The translations under genes were made by a program, and so were the position numbers. Below the pieces are notes generated by a model. That model worked only from the letters and a program-made list of their open reading frames with translations. It was not told the origin of the DNA and made no database searches. Positions 1 through 8,713 of a stretch of DNA of 64,000 nt are shown in pieces. Source of the DNA: Bacteroidota bacterium. Its GTDB lineage: Bacteria; Bacteroidota; Bacteroidia; Chitinophagales; JADJOU01. Location of the stretch: NCBI GenBank assembly GCA_016713645.1, contig JADJOU010000017.1, positions 1 through 64,000 of the forward strand. The letters run 5' to 3'. Every line of letters begins with the position of its first letter. Positions within the stretch are counted from its first letter, which is position 1.

Positions 1-213
1 AAATTCAAGCGTAAGTTGCTGGGCAAGATTCTTTAGAGTGGATTTTCCATATTCAGCTTTTGATTGCCCTTTTTGCTCGTCCTCCACTATTATTTTCCAA
101 TTTGCCAATACGTTTCTAATAAGGCCGAGTTTGCCATACGGTAAACCCACACGGAGAAAGGGTGTAATAATCTCCCTAATGGATTTGTAAATACTATTGT
201 TTTGAATTTCCAT
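1..213 (-). CDS. YhcG/DUF1016-family nuclease, N-terminal part (cut by window edge)
   Basis: The frame is open from an ATG at 213 to the window edge, giving about 71 residues. The stretch EDEQKGQSKAEYGKSTLKNL followed by a QQLTLEF-like segment matches the N-terminal DUF1016 region of YhcG-type proteins, where a 'WxIGxxIxExEQKGxxRAEYG' pattern is typical. Full-length members carry a C-terminal PDDEXK nuclease domain, which would lie outside this window, so nuclease activity is inferred from the family only. The start lies one base beyond the stop of the large helicase at 215, on the same strand, which suggests co-transcription and a shared role, probably in defence against foreign DNA. Confidence 0.6.
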   Translation of the reverse strand, partial: MEIQNNSIYKSIREIITPFLRVGLPYGKLGLIRNVLANWKIIVEDEQKGQSKAEYGKSTLKNLAQQLTLEF

Positions 214-214
214 A

Positions 215-3200
215 TTAGCTGATAATAAACCAAGTAATTAAATCGAAATTATCTTTGTTGAATTTTGACGAAGCAGAACCTTCCTCTTCCCAGTTTTGAA
301 TGGTGGATTTGCTGCCCGATTTTAGTTTGTTCAACATATCGAGTGAAGCTTTACCCATTTTTGTTTTACTGTTCCATCTTCTTGAACTTCTTCTTTCGGT
401 AGCCTGACTTTTTAGCCAATGACAAAGCAGTAGATAAATGCTCAATGGATTTGGTTCACCTTGGTCAATTGCTTTTGGAACAAAACGAATTTCTTCTTTG
501 TGTTTTGCCAAAGCGTCCAATACTTCTTTTGGTTTAAGAATACCGATTTGCCCGAATGGTCAATGTAAATGAGTTCGTATCCTTTGTATTCAAAGTTTGT
601 TGACTTCACCGGTTTACTTGGATAGCCCAATAATGCAATCATTCCCTCTTGTGGGGCAAACCTCCTCAATGGATTTAAAACCTGTGTAAATACCGTTGGG
701 AAGTGATTTGTAAAACTGTTCGTTTTTCTTCAACTCTTCCAATAATTCCTGACGGAAAATTTCCAAAGAAAGTCATCAAAACCCAATGATTTGTGTATCA
801 ATTTCATCCCAAGAAGATTGCATTTGTTCCAACATTCTTGCTTTCTGCTTCTGCTCTAGATTTTCATCTTCTGCCATTTCTTTAAATGTGTCAGAGAAAT
901 CTAAATGAACTTCAGAGCCAGCCAGTTTCATCGCGGCCATTGCTGTTCAATTCTTCCTTGCAAATTCAAATAAGTGTTTATGTTGTTTGAAGGCCAAAAA
1001 TTAATCCCAAATATTTTTGTATTTGGTGAACCCAAACGGTCAATACGACCCATTCGTTGAATAACGCGCACTGGATTCCAATGTATATCGTATTAATTAC
1101 CAAATCACAATCCTGCAAGTTTTGTCCTTCACTCAATGCATCAGTGGCAATGAGAATATCAATGGGGTTTTGTAGTTTTTCATAAGTTTGCTTATTGTTC
1201 TCTGAAATCCAATCTTGCACTCGTCAAATTGCGCATTTAAAGGCATTTCTTTGTTTGAAGGCTGGAAAGCCCATTCTTTTTTCACGGAATAATTTTTGTG
1301 AAAGGCGCGAAGCGCTCTAAAATAGGTTCGTATTTTTTTGTTTCTCCTTCTTCATTCCAAACCTTTGAAGTGTCGCCATTACGGCAGCTATGTTATTAAA
1401 ACCTCTTGCTTTTAATTGCTCAAACAAATAAAATGCAGTGTCTTTATAAACGGTAAAAATTAAAACTTTCAGGTTGCCACTATTTTCACCTGTTTGCCTT
1501 TTCTTTACAATTCGGTTTATCAGCGTTTCCAATTTATCGTCTTCACTAATGTGGTTGCGTGGCTTTTTTTATTTCTTTTGCAATCTTTCTTTCAAACTGA
1601 ATTAGGTTTGATTGAAGTAATTGCAAAGCTTCAATATCTCTTTTTAAATCTTTCTTGTAGTTTTCAATATTACCTGAACGATCAATGTCAATTAAACGGG
1701 TTTTTCGCTTTTTGCCTAACGTAAAATCTTCAATTTGAGTTAGTAAGTCATCATCATCAAATAGCGAAGGTTGGGCTTCATTCCAGCCTGTTTCTTTTTT
1801 TGTTTTTTGATACTCTTTAATTCTATCAAGCGCATTTTGATGATGCGCTAATATTTTTCTGTGGTTGATTGAAAGAGAGCCAAGATGACTCTAATCTTTT
1901 TACAAGCAAAATATACATCATTTTTACCAAGAAATGGTCACGTTGCTTTTCATCGTGCAATATATCAGCATCCTCGTAATCATCTATGTAATAGGAAGGC
2001 TGATAGCCAGATAGCTTCGGCGGGAAATGAGCGAACAGTTCTTCAAAACTTTCAAAATTTCCAATTTGCTTTGGTGTTACAAAAATATTCTCCGGTTTTG
2101 CTTTCTTTGGAAATTCTAATCCGTCTTGATGTCCTTCAATCATTTTACGAGTCCTGGCAACAGTCAAAGAATCGGTTAGTTTGAAAAAATTAGGCGGCAA
2201 TTTTTTAATAAAATCACCAATTTTCGGTTCAGGCTCTTGTGTCCATTCATTGAATCCTTTTGAGCTGCTCTGAAAGTATAATCAATGTTTTTGATATCCA
2301 ATGATTCTTCAAATCCTTTTACATTACCTCCAACAATCAATTTGAATTGATTACGAATATCCATCAATGAATTATTGATTGGTGTTGCTGAAAGCATCAG
2401 CACTTTCACATCTTCATTTTGTGAAAGTATTTGTTCGACTATAAATTTATAGCGCTTCGATTTGTCATTTCTAAGATTGTGGCTTTCATCAATTACAAAA
2501 AGTTTAGGCTTTTCATTCAAAAACATTTTGTCTGCTCGGTCGTGGTATTTTTCCATCAAGTCGTCCGTAAGGTCAGTATGAAATCTTAAGAAATATTCAA
2601 ACTGGTCTTTTTCAAACTTTGAGTTCTGATTCTTCAAGTAAATACGCCAATTGTATTGTAATTTCTTCGGACAAATTAAAATTACTTCACGCCCTTGCAG
2701 CTGATAGAATTTCATTATAGCCAATGCAGTCCAAGTTTTACCCAAACCCACTGCATCAGCTAAAATTGCTCCGTTATGTTTTTGAAGCATTTTAGTCAAA
2801 CTCAAAACGCCTTTCTGCTGAAACTCATATAAGGCATTGTAAACGGCAGTGTTTTCAAGCCGTCCAATTTGTCTGTTGAATTCGGGATTTTCTTTTTCAA
2901 GCAGAAGTTCGTCGCCAAAGAGTTCAAATAGAACTTTATAGTAAAGTTGCTTTGGTGAATACTCTGTAAAAATCTTCTTGATTTCGTCAATAAGGTATTG
3001 TTTGAATGGTATTCTATTAACGCCACCGCTTCCATCAAAAATAGTTTTATAATTGTGGGCTTCTGTGGCCTGACCATAAACCTTCGAACCATTTTATTAA
3101 CTCGTTGTATTGTGGGTCTGAACCAAAACTGCCAATATTCAACTCCACATTGTTGGTTGTCTTTAAACCAACTCCTGCTTCTGTCAGGTTAGAACTCCCT

Positions 3201-3591
3201 GAAATATAATAGTCCTTTTGTGGGTCTTTGTCGTTGTGCTTGTATAAGTATGCTTTAGCGTGGCAAAAGTTTGTTCGCGTTTTTGCTAAAACATTCTCAA
3301 GTTCTAAAAAATTCAACTGCTTCCTTCGCAACCTTGCTTAATTTTAATGATGCGTCAATATTAATATCCTCGTTTAATAGGTCAAGTGCTCTGTCCTTGT
3401 CAATGTCAAAGCTTACTATGTCGCCAAGTATGAATTTATATTCGTCTATTTTGTTTTTGGTTGCTTTTGATAAATAAGCCAATGCACCAACTGTAAAGTA
3501 ACCTGTCACGATGGAAAGTTTCCCTGTCTGGGTATATTTTGTAATCCACTCGTGGACTTTCAGGTTTTCATTTCGTTGTGTCTAATATCAT
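215..3591 (-). CDS. PLD-domain SNF2-type helicase, multiply frameshifted
   Basis: Joining the frames gives a protein of about 1,120 residues. The N-terminus (3591 down to about 3060) is a phospholipase-D-like region with HAKAYLY (HxK) and a GSSNLTEAGVGL motif. A SNF2/DEAD ATPase follows, with Walker A DAVGLGKTWTALA near 2760, DESHNLRND (motif II) near 2500 and LSATPINNS (motif III) near 2380. The helicase C-terminal half is at about 1530-980, with KVLIFTVYKDTA and ATDALSEGQNLQDCD. There are about eight frame changes, mostly at A or T runs. The start is the ATG at 3591 (M-I-L-D-T-T-K, then a frame change into NENLKVHEW). The domain order fits ATP-driven DNA-translocating defence helicases; no target is known. 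The downstream YhcG-type gene is practically contiguous. Confidence 0.75.
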
Positions 3592-3685
3592 TTGGCTAAT
3601 TTTTTTTTCTGAGTACTACTTTTAATGACTTTTTCTTAATAAGAATGAATAATCTCTGAAATTCATGAAAGATAGTAAAATTTTA

Positions 3686-4192
3686 TTATACAGGGTCTTC
3701 AGATTTGCCATAAAATTTTTCATAAAGTTCAGGATTATTGATTTTTAAATTGTTTTTATAATCAATCGCTTCTTAAATTGCTCTTGTTTTTCTGTAATTC
3801 ATTGCCAAGTATTTCAACAATAGTTTTGCTTGTAAACACAGATTGAAAAACAAAATTCCCAATCTACTTCTGTCGTTAGAAAGTAGTTTTTAATTAGATC
3901 AATGTATTGAACATCATTTGACCCAACAAAGTATTCATAATAAAGAAATAAACTCTCTGGAATATCTTTCACAACATATTCTTTTTTTAAGGAGATATAA
4001 TACTTCGAATAATCTTTGACCCAGAAATCTAATGGTTTAACTGTCAAAATATTTTTTAAGATTTCAATTTTCTTTTCGAATATACAATCACCCCATTCTG
4101 ATCCATTTCTGTCGAATACACATCTCAATGAACGATATCTGCCGTATTTGGAAAATGTTTGTCAATTATCTGTGAATAGTTTAAACGTGGCA
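3686..4192 (-). CDS. hypothetical protein, frameshifted
   Basis: I do not recognise this family. An ATG at 4192 opens MPRLNYSQIIDKHFPNTA, then the frame changes near 4140 into GRYRSLRCVFDRNGSEWGDC and stays open to about 3815. It changes again near 3820 to give SKTIVEILGNELQKNK and ends after NPELYEKFYGKSEDPV at 3686. The joined product is about 165 residues, acidic and aromatic-rich, with no signal peptide or membrane segment. It lies about 95 bases upstream of the PLD/SNF2 helicase on the same strand and may belong to the same accessory operon. The continuity of sensible sequence across three frames is the main reason for calling it a gene. Confidence 0.5.
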
Positions 4193-4437
4193 TAATGTTG
4201 ATTTATATAATATTATTCTAGATTATTTGAATTGAAATCAGTGAAATAGTGTAGAATTATATAGTTATGTTTTTTCATCGATATTCAAATGTATTAAATT
4301 AAGATTAAAACACCTATTTATTATTAACCTTATTGCAATTAGATATAAGCTTCTCAGAATTAAAAAGGAAGCCATCTCTCGACAGCTCCTTTTAAGCAAA
4401 CAAAACCAACACCAAGTTGACTGCAAATAAAAAGTAT
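4193..4437. other. AT-rich intergenic spacer
   Basis: Together with the stretch up to 4539 this separates the minus-strand accessory genes from the plus-strand DUF2779 gene. It is very AT-rich. A 62-codon open frame on the minus strand has no coding character. The only recognisable element is the shared 21-base motif at 4438-4458, listed separately. Confidence 0.5.
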
Positions 4438-4458
4438 CACTCAGCCATACCATGTCGC
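4438..4458 (+). promoter_or_regulatory. shared operator-like motif, copy 1
   Basis: The sequence CACTCAGCCATACCATGTCG and its next base match two other sites in the window (13294-13314 and 13984-14004), differing from the third at three of 21 positions. It lies 81 bases before the start of the DUF2779 nuclease gene. All three copies sit within 100 bases upstream of a gene start, which suggests a common DNA-binding regulator; the WYL-domain protein at 11384-12307 is the obvious local candidate. Function is inferred. Confidence 0.45.
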
Positions 4459-4539
4459 GGTGAAAAAAAAGGACTTTTATTTTTATAACGACATCCTTTG
4501 GCGCACAAGTTTATTAACTTTGAAACATAATCATGCACA

Positions 4540-5904
4540 ATGCCCCTTCTCTCCAAACACCAACTCTCCAAATCGACTTTTATGTATGGTTGTCAATGCC
4601 CCAAGCGATTGTGGTTGCATAAATTCATGCCTCAGGTGCGCGATGAGATGAGTGAGGGTCAAGCGGCGATCTTCCAACAGGGAACGGATGTGGGCATGCT
4701 CGCGCGGGAACTCTTCCCCGGCGGGGTGGATGCCAGTCCGGCGACCAACTACGATTATCAGCAATCCGTCGCAGATACGGCGCGGTATATGCAAGAGGGA
4801 CATTCCGTGATTTATGAAGCGGCGTTTCAATTTGAGGGCATCCTCTGCGCCATCGATATCATGGTGAAGCAAAACGAGAAATGGGTGGCCTATGAAGTGA
4901 AGAGCAGCACCAAAGTGAAACCGACCTTTGTCCAAGATGCCTCGCTGCAATACCACGTCATCACCCAATCGGGGATAGCCTTGAGCGATATCGCCATCGT
5001 CCATCTCAATAATGAATATGTGCGCCAGGGACCCTTGGATATGCAGGCATTATTTTCTATCTCGTCGATATGGAATGAAGTCATCGAGCTGCAGGATTTC
5101 ATCACCGAAAAAATTGTGGAATTGAAAAAAGTCTTGAAGCTCAAAAAAGCACCTGATATCGAGATGGGCGCTCATTGCAATAATCCCTATGCCTGCGACT
5201 TTATGGGGTTTTGCAGCGAGGGAATCGAGGTGGAAGAACCGGATTATGGGGAAGTGAATATTGATCAAGATGCACTAAAAGAATTTGTGGGTGAATTGGA
5301 ATATCCCCTCTACTTCATGGATTTTGAGACATGGATGGCAGCGGTTCCGGAGTATGATGGACATTGGCCCTATCGCTCGGTGCCCTTTCAGTTTTCGGTG
5401 CACAAACAAGCGCATCCCAATGCCGCTGTGGAGCATTTCGACTATTTGGCGGAGGGGCCCGAGAGTTCGCAGAGAGATTTTGCGGAGCAATTGATGGCTG
5501 TTTTAGGCGAACAGGGAAGCATCGTGGTCTATAATATCGGTTTTGAAAAGACGAGAATCAGGGAATTGATATGCGATTTTCCGCATTGGGAAGATGCATT
5601 GAACACTTTGAATGATCGATTGGTTGATTTGATGCGGCCATTTAGGAGCAAGCATTATTATCTGCCGGAGATGCAGGGTTCGTATTCTATCAAGAAGGTA
5701 TTGCCGGCGCTGGTTCCTTCGCTGTCCTACGAGCATTTGACCATCAATAATGGGGGAGATGCCAGTTCGATTTTCTACAACCTGCGAAAGGAAGAAGATG
5801 CAGCAAAAGTGAAAGAGATCAGAGCGGCATTGAGGGAGTATTGTGGGTTGGATACGTGGGCGATGGTTAAAATATTGGAGAAAATAAACGAGAAGTTGGG
5901 GTAG
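4540..5904 (+). CDS. DUF2779 protein: Cas4-like PDDEXK domain plus DEDD-type exonuclease domain
   Basis: This is an intact 454-residue protein. Residues 1-230 look like a Cas4/AddB-type nuclease: Asp106 (in CAIDIMVK), Glu119 and Lys121 (in AYEVKSS) form a D...ExK site, and C18/C20 with C213, C219 and C225 could bind an iron-sulfur cluster. Residues 255-454 are the DUF2779 region with an RNase-H-fold exonuclease signature: MDFET at 260-264, VVYNIGFEKTR at 329-339, RLVDLMRPF around Asp363 and YCGLDTWAM around Asp438. It should therefore cut nucleic acid, but the substrate is unknown. It carries the shared 21-base motif in its promoter region and stands alone on its strand. Its GC content looks higher than that of the flanking DNA. 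Confidence 0.8.
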   Translation: MPLLSKHQLSKSTFMYGCQCPKRLWLHKFMPQVRDEMSEGQAAIFQQGTDVGMLARELFPGGVDASPATNYDYQQSVADTARYMQEGHSVIYEAAFQFEGILCAIDIMVKQNEKWVAYEVKSSTKVKPTFVQDASLQYHVITQSGIALSDIAIVHLNNEYVRQGPLDMQALFSISSIWNEVIELQDFITEKIVELKKVLKLKKAPDIEMGAHCNNPYACDFMGFCSEGIEVEEPDYGEVNIDQDALKEFVGELEYPLYFMDFETWMAAVPEYDGHWPYRSVPFQFSVHKQAHPNAAVEHFDYLAEGPESSQRDFAEQLMAVLGEQGSIVVYNIGFEKTRIRELICDFPHWEDALNTLNDRLVDLMRPFRSKHYYLPEMQGSYSIKKVLPALVPSLSYEHLTINNGGDASSIFYNLRKEEDAAKVKEIRAALREYCGLDTWAMVKILEKINEKLG

Positions 5905-6143
5905 AATTAAAAATTAAAAAAGAAAAATTAAAAATTAAGAATTGCGATTTACGATGTACGATTATTTATTTACGATGTACGATGTACGAATTACGATTGG
6001 GTTTGGTGGAATTAAGTGATTTTTGATTTACGATATATGATTAACGAATTAAAAAAGCAGGAATTAAGAATTAAAAATTACGAAAGATGAGTAACGAATT
6101 TCGAATTCAAATAACGAAATGGAATTGTTTAGAAGGATGCAGG
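5905..6143. repeat. ACGATGTACG word repeats
   Basis: Non-coding DNA made of degenerate copies of words such as TTACGATGTACGAATTACGA and AAAAATTAAAAATTAAGAATT. The same words recur at about 7010-7090, 7230-7280, 19050-19070, 19330-19350, 19500-19520, 19670-19690 and 19810-19830. No open frame with coding character is present. Confidence 0.6.
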
Positions 6144-6345
6144 AAGCGTGGGATGTTAATTTAGCGCGCCTCTGGCCTTGCGCGTAGGAGCGCATTTAAA
6201 TTAAATGACTTCTGCTATGCTTATGCTAGCGCATCCCACGCTTGCTTACTTTTTGCGTCTAAGACATCACGAAGTAATGAACACCAAAATATAAAATTAG
6301 AAAAAGTGAATAAAAAGTAAGTCGCCGAAGGCAAAAGAGTTTAAA
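6144..6345. repeat. dispersed intergenic repeat, copy 1, with inverted arms
   Basis: The arms AAGCGTGGGATG (6144-6155) and CATCCCACGCTT (6232-6243) are perfect 12-base inverted repeats. The segments TATGCTTATGCTAGCGCATC and CTTGCTTACTTTTT, and later GTAAGTCGCCGAAGGCAAAA, recur almost unchanged at about 17466-17580. CTTACTTTTT and AAAAAGTAAG form a second inverted pair. The element is non-coding; it could be a MITE-like or REP-like unit. The remaining bases up to 6425 hold nothing else recognisable. Confidence 0.55.
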
Positions 6346-6425
6346 TAAACTATAGAAACTTATAAAATAGGAATTTACCTTAACTAAACGACACTGAATT
6401 GCGATTGACAAAATATAAATCTGAA

Positions 6426-6923
6426 ATGAAAAAATTAATTAATGGTCTAATTATTCTTGCATGGTTAGGTATGCAAATTCAGGATGTATATGGGCAGCGA
6501 ATAGAAAAAAACAAAACGTATAAAGTCATTGCTATCCAAGATGGTGATACGTATGATATTCTTGTAGACAAAACAACAATGCGCATTCGGATGGATGGCA
6601 TCGATGCGCCGGAGAAGGGAATGCCGTTTTATAAAGTGGCTAAACAGTTTTTGGCGAGTATGTGTTTTGGAAAGATGTTGCGCATAGAGGTGAAGAGCAC
6701 CGACAGACATGGTCGCACCGTGGCGAGGGCATTTTTATCTGATGGTCGCGATCTCTCGCAGGAGATGCTGCGCGCGGGCTTGGCTTGGCATTTTGTGAAG
6801 TATTCTAAGGATAAAACATTGGCAAGTCTTGAGCTCGCTGCGCGCAAACAGCAAGTCGGAATTTGGAGTAACCCGAATCCGATGTCGCCGTGGGAGAATA
6901 GGAGATTGCATCGGAAGGGGTGA
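6426..6923 (+). CDS. secreted thermonuclease-like (SNase) protein
   Basis: The product of about 165 residues is a staphylococcal-nuclease-fold protein. The ATG at 6426 is chosen over an upstream in-frame TTG at 6399 because it starts directly on a signal peptide (MKKLINGLIILAWLGMQ... ending ...VYGQ), so the enzyme is exported. The fold signature is clear: VIAIQDGDTYDILV, RMDGIDAPEKG and DRHGRTVARAFL supply the conserved Arg, Asp/Glu and Arg residues of the calcium-dependent nuclease site, and GLAWHF and KQQVGIWSNP close the domain. Likely role: extracytoplasmic DNA or RNA degradation for nutrients. It is flanked by repeats on both sides and has no operon partner. Confidence 0.85.
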   Translation: MKKLINGLIILAWLGMQIQDVYGQRIEKNKTYKVIAIQDGDTYDILVDKTTMRIRMDGIDAPEKGMPFYKVAKQFLASMCFGKMLRIEVKSTDRHGRTVARAFLSDGRDLSQEMLRAGLAWHFVKYSKDKTLASLELAARKQQVGIWSNPNPMSPWENRRLHRKG

Positions 6924-7422
6924 GCACGAGGGATTCTTTTGAATTAAAAATTAAAAGAGAAAATTAAAAATTAAAAGAGAAAATTAAAAATTAAAAAAGT
7001 GAAAAATTAATTACGATGTACGATGTACGAGTTAGGGAGATTTGACGAGTTACGATTTAATGCAGTGGAATTAAGTGATTTTTGATTTACGATGTAGAAA
7101 ACACGCGTCAGCAATTCCCCCTTCGGGGGTTAGGGGGCCTTGTTTCGTTCGGTGGGGACACCGACCGATAAGCATTGGGGGAAAAATTAAAAGAGAAAAA
7201 TTAAAAATTAAAAATTAAAAATTAAAAGTGAAAAATTAATTACGATGTACGATGTACGAATTGCGATTTATTGATGTGGAATTAAGTGATTTTGTACAAG
7301 ACTATCAATTCCAATTACAACTTACATCTTACAACTCACAACTATAGATAGGCTTTTCGCTGTTGATAAAATTACTTCTCCACATTGGATAAAATACAAA
7401 ATCTTAAACCTACATTTGATAC
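6924..7422. repeat. intergenic repeat cluster
   Basis: Non-coding. It holds A-rich copies of AAAATTAAAAATTAAAAG, ACGATGTACG words (about 7014-7030, 7240-7262), one CACGCGTCAGCAATTCCCCC element with its CCCCCTTCGGGGG hairpin (about 7102-7136), and TTACATCTTACAACTCACAA words (about 7321-7345). Related elements occur near 16625, 19880, 35115 and 41860. Confidence 0.6.
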
Positions 7423-7572
7423 ATGAAATACAATTTAAAGGAATCCATTCAACATATTCTTGCAAATTCGACTGATGAAGGTGAGGCGATTCGTCAGATA
7501 AAATCGTTGATGCAAGAGAAGGAAGCGCAGGCGCATAAAAGAGAGGAGCCCATCCTGCTCGAAGCGCTTTAG
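7423..7572 (+). CDS. small ORF before the DnaB-like gene (49 aa)
   Basis: An ATG at 7423 opens a 49-residue hydrophilic, helix-prone product with segments IQHILANSTDEGEAIRQIK and MQEKEAQAHKREEP. It ends at a TAG (7570-7572) that is in frame with the DnaB-like gene starting 12 bases later. It is either a small separate protein or the N-terminus of the ATPase interrupted by a nonsense change; no family was recognised. Its fixed position ahead of the candidate retron makes it worth keeping. Confidence 0.45.
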   Translation: MKYNLKESIQHILANSTDEGEAIRQIKSLMQEKEAQAHKREEPILLEAL

Positions 7573-7584
7573 TCTGATCTATGC

Positions 7585-8520
7585 ATGGTATGGAAGAGTG
7601 AGCGCGATCCGAACAAGATGATCTCTTCTGGATTGGATAGTTTTGATAAGCAATTCGGTGGTTTTCTCTTAGGCGAAATGATTATTTTCGGCGGAAGGCC
7701 AGCGATGGGCAAATCGAATCTATTGGTTTGGATAGCCACGAAAATGGCGAAAAACAATCCGGTGCTATTTTTTACCTATGACAGTTCTAAGGAGTCATTG
7801 ACGAATTCCTTTGTCGCGGCTATAACTGGCGTGAATCTCGATAAATTGTATCATCGCGAACTCGATACATTGGAATTTGCCCAAGTCGTTAAATCGCTCA
7901 ATAGTGAATTGCCTATATATATCAGTGAGGAGTGCCATGATTCCATCTCCGCTTTTCGCCAATACTGTGAAAACATGGTTCAAAAGCATGGGATTAAAGT
8001 GGTATTTGTCGATCATATTCAAAAGATGCATTCCAATCGATATGGCAGAAATCGCGAGAGTGAGATGAGTTATATCGTGCAAGAATTGAAGCGCATGGCC
8101 ATAGAATTGAATATTGTGCTGATTTTGAGCAGTCAATTGAGTCGGAATGTGGAGAATAGAGCAGGGTCTAAAAAGCCGATGCTGTCTGACTTGCGGGAGA
8201 GTGGCGCAATTGAGCAATATGCGAATAAAGTGATTTTTTTATATCGCGCTGGATATTATGGCATCGAAGTGGATGAGTACAATGAATCCGTGAAAGATAT
8301 CCTCGAATTATTGGTTCATAAGAATACGTATGGCTCGCTTGGATCGATCAGGATAAAGACAGGCGGACCTGGATTTATTGCTTACGAATATCATCCATCG
8401 CATGAATTGAGAGAGCGATTTGAAATCAAGGAAGAGGGATTTGAGCAAAGCAAGGGATTTGTTTTACCAAGTAGCAGAATGAATAAGAAGATGGATGATG
8501 AAGATTTTACACCATTTTAA
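7585..8520 (+). CDS. DnaB-like RecA-fold ATPase, retron-associated
   Basis: This 311-residue protein is the ATPase domain of a DnaB-type helicase without the usual N-terminal domain. Walker A is GGRPAMGKSN at residues 36-45, Walker B is VVFVDHIQK at 139-147, LILSSQLSR follows, and KPMLSDLRESGAIEQYANKV matches the conserved region just before the DnaB C-terminal arginine finger. A cellular replicative helicase would be about 450-500 residues, so this is an accessory paralogue. The C-terminus ends in acidic DDEDFTPF, resembling SSB-type tails. It lies 22 bases before a structured RNA and a retron-type reverse transcriptase on the same strand, so I infer it is the retron's partner (effector or msDNA-binding) protein. 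The first ATG (7581) is out of frame; 7585 is used. Confidence 0.8.
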   Translation: MVWKSERDPNKMISSGLDSFDKQFGGFLLGEMIIFGGRPAMGKSNLLVWIATKMAKNNPVLFFTYDSSKESLTNSFVAAITGVNLDKLYHRELDTLEFAQVVKSLNSELPIYISEECHDSISAFRQYCENMVQKHGIKVVFVDHIQKMHSNRYGRNRESEMSYIVQELKRMAIELNIVLILSSQLSRNVENRAGSKKPMLSDLRESGAIEQYANKVIFLYRAGYYGIEVDEYNESVKDILELLVHKNTYGSLGSIRIKTGGPGFIAYEYHPSHELRERFEIKEEGFEQSKGFVLPSSRMNKKMDDEDFTPF

Positions 8521-8542
8521 TCATAAAAAAATAATAGAAACT

Positions 8543-8699
8543 AGAGCCGTTGCCTGGAGATTATGAAGTCATAAAAGACTTGGTGGCTGTGATCCTGCAG
8601 TCCGAGATGGAGTGGAAGTTAGTGACTTGCAATTGTGAGTTGCTCGCTTCGCTCCGCTCTCACAATTGCATCATTTTTTAGATAATACACAACGGCTCT
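8543..8699 (+). ncRNA. candidate retron msr-msd RNA
   Basis: The ends are exact reverse complements: AGAGCCGTTG (8543-8552, a1) and CAACGGCTCT (8690-8699, a2). Between them are a 5-base-pair hairpin AAGTC/GACTT with loop ATAAAA (8566-8581), a second small stem GGCTG/CAGTCC (8585-8603), and a long hairpin with arms TGCAATTGTGAG (8628-8639) and CTCACAATTGCA (8659-8670), extended by TGA/TCA. The order a1, short msr stems, long msd hairpin, a2, immediately before a reverse transcriptase, is the architecture of retron non-coding RNAs. The priming guanosine should lie just inside a1. The long hairpin could alternatively act as a terminator, but the a1/a2 match is not explained by that. Confidence 0.75.
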
Positions 8700-8713
8700 T
8701 TAATTTTGAACAA

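Noticed and set aside
2802..3092. 96-codon frame on the minus strand inside the helicase
   Set aside because: The third frame over the same DNA gives sensible helicase sequence (YKTIFDGSGGVNRIPFKQYL), so this is a shadow frame.
4265..4453. 62-codon minus-strand ORF
   Set aside because: Aromatic/cysteine-rich shadow in AT-rich DNA, no start context and no family resemblance.
8628..8670. Simple transcription terminator of the DnaB-like gene
   Set aside because: The T-run (8674-8679) would allow it, but the a1/a2 pairing around the hairpin and the adjacent RT fit a retron RNA better; both functions cannot be excluded.
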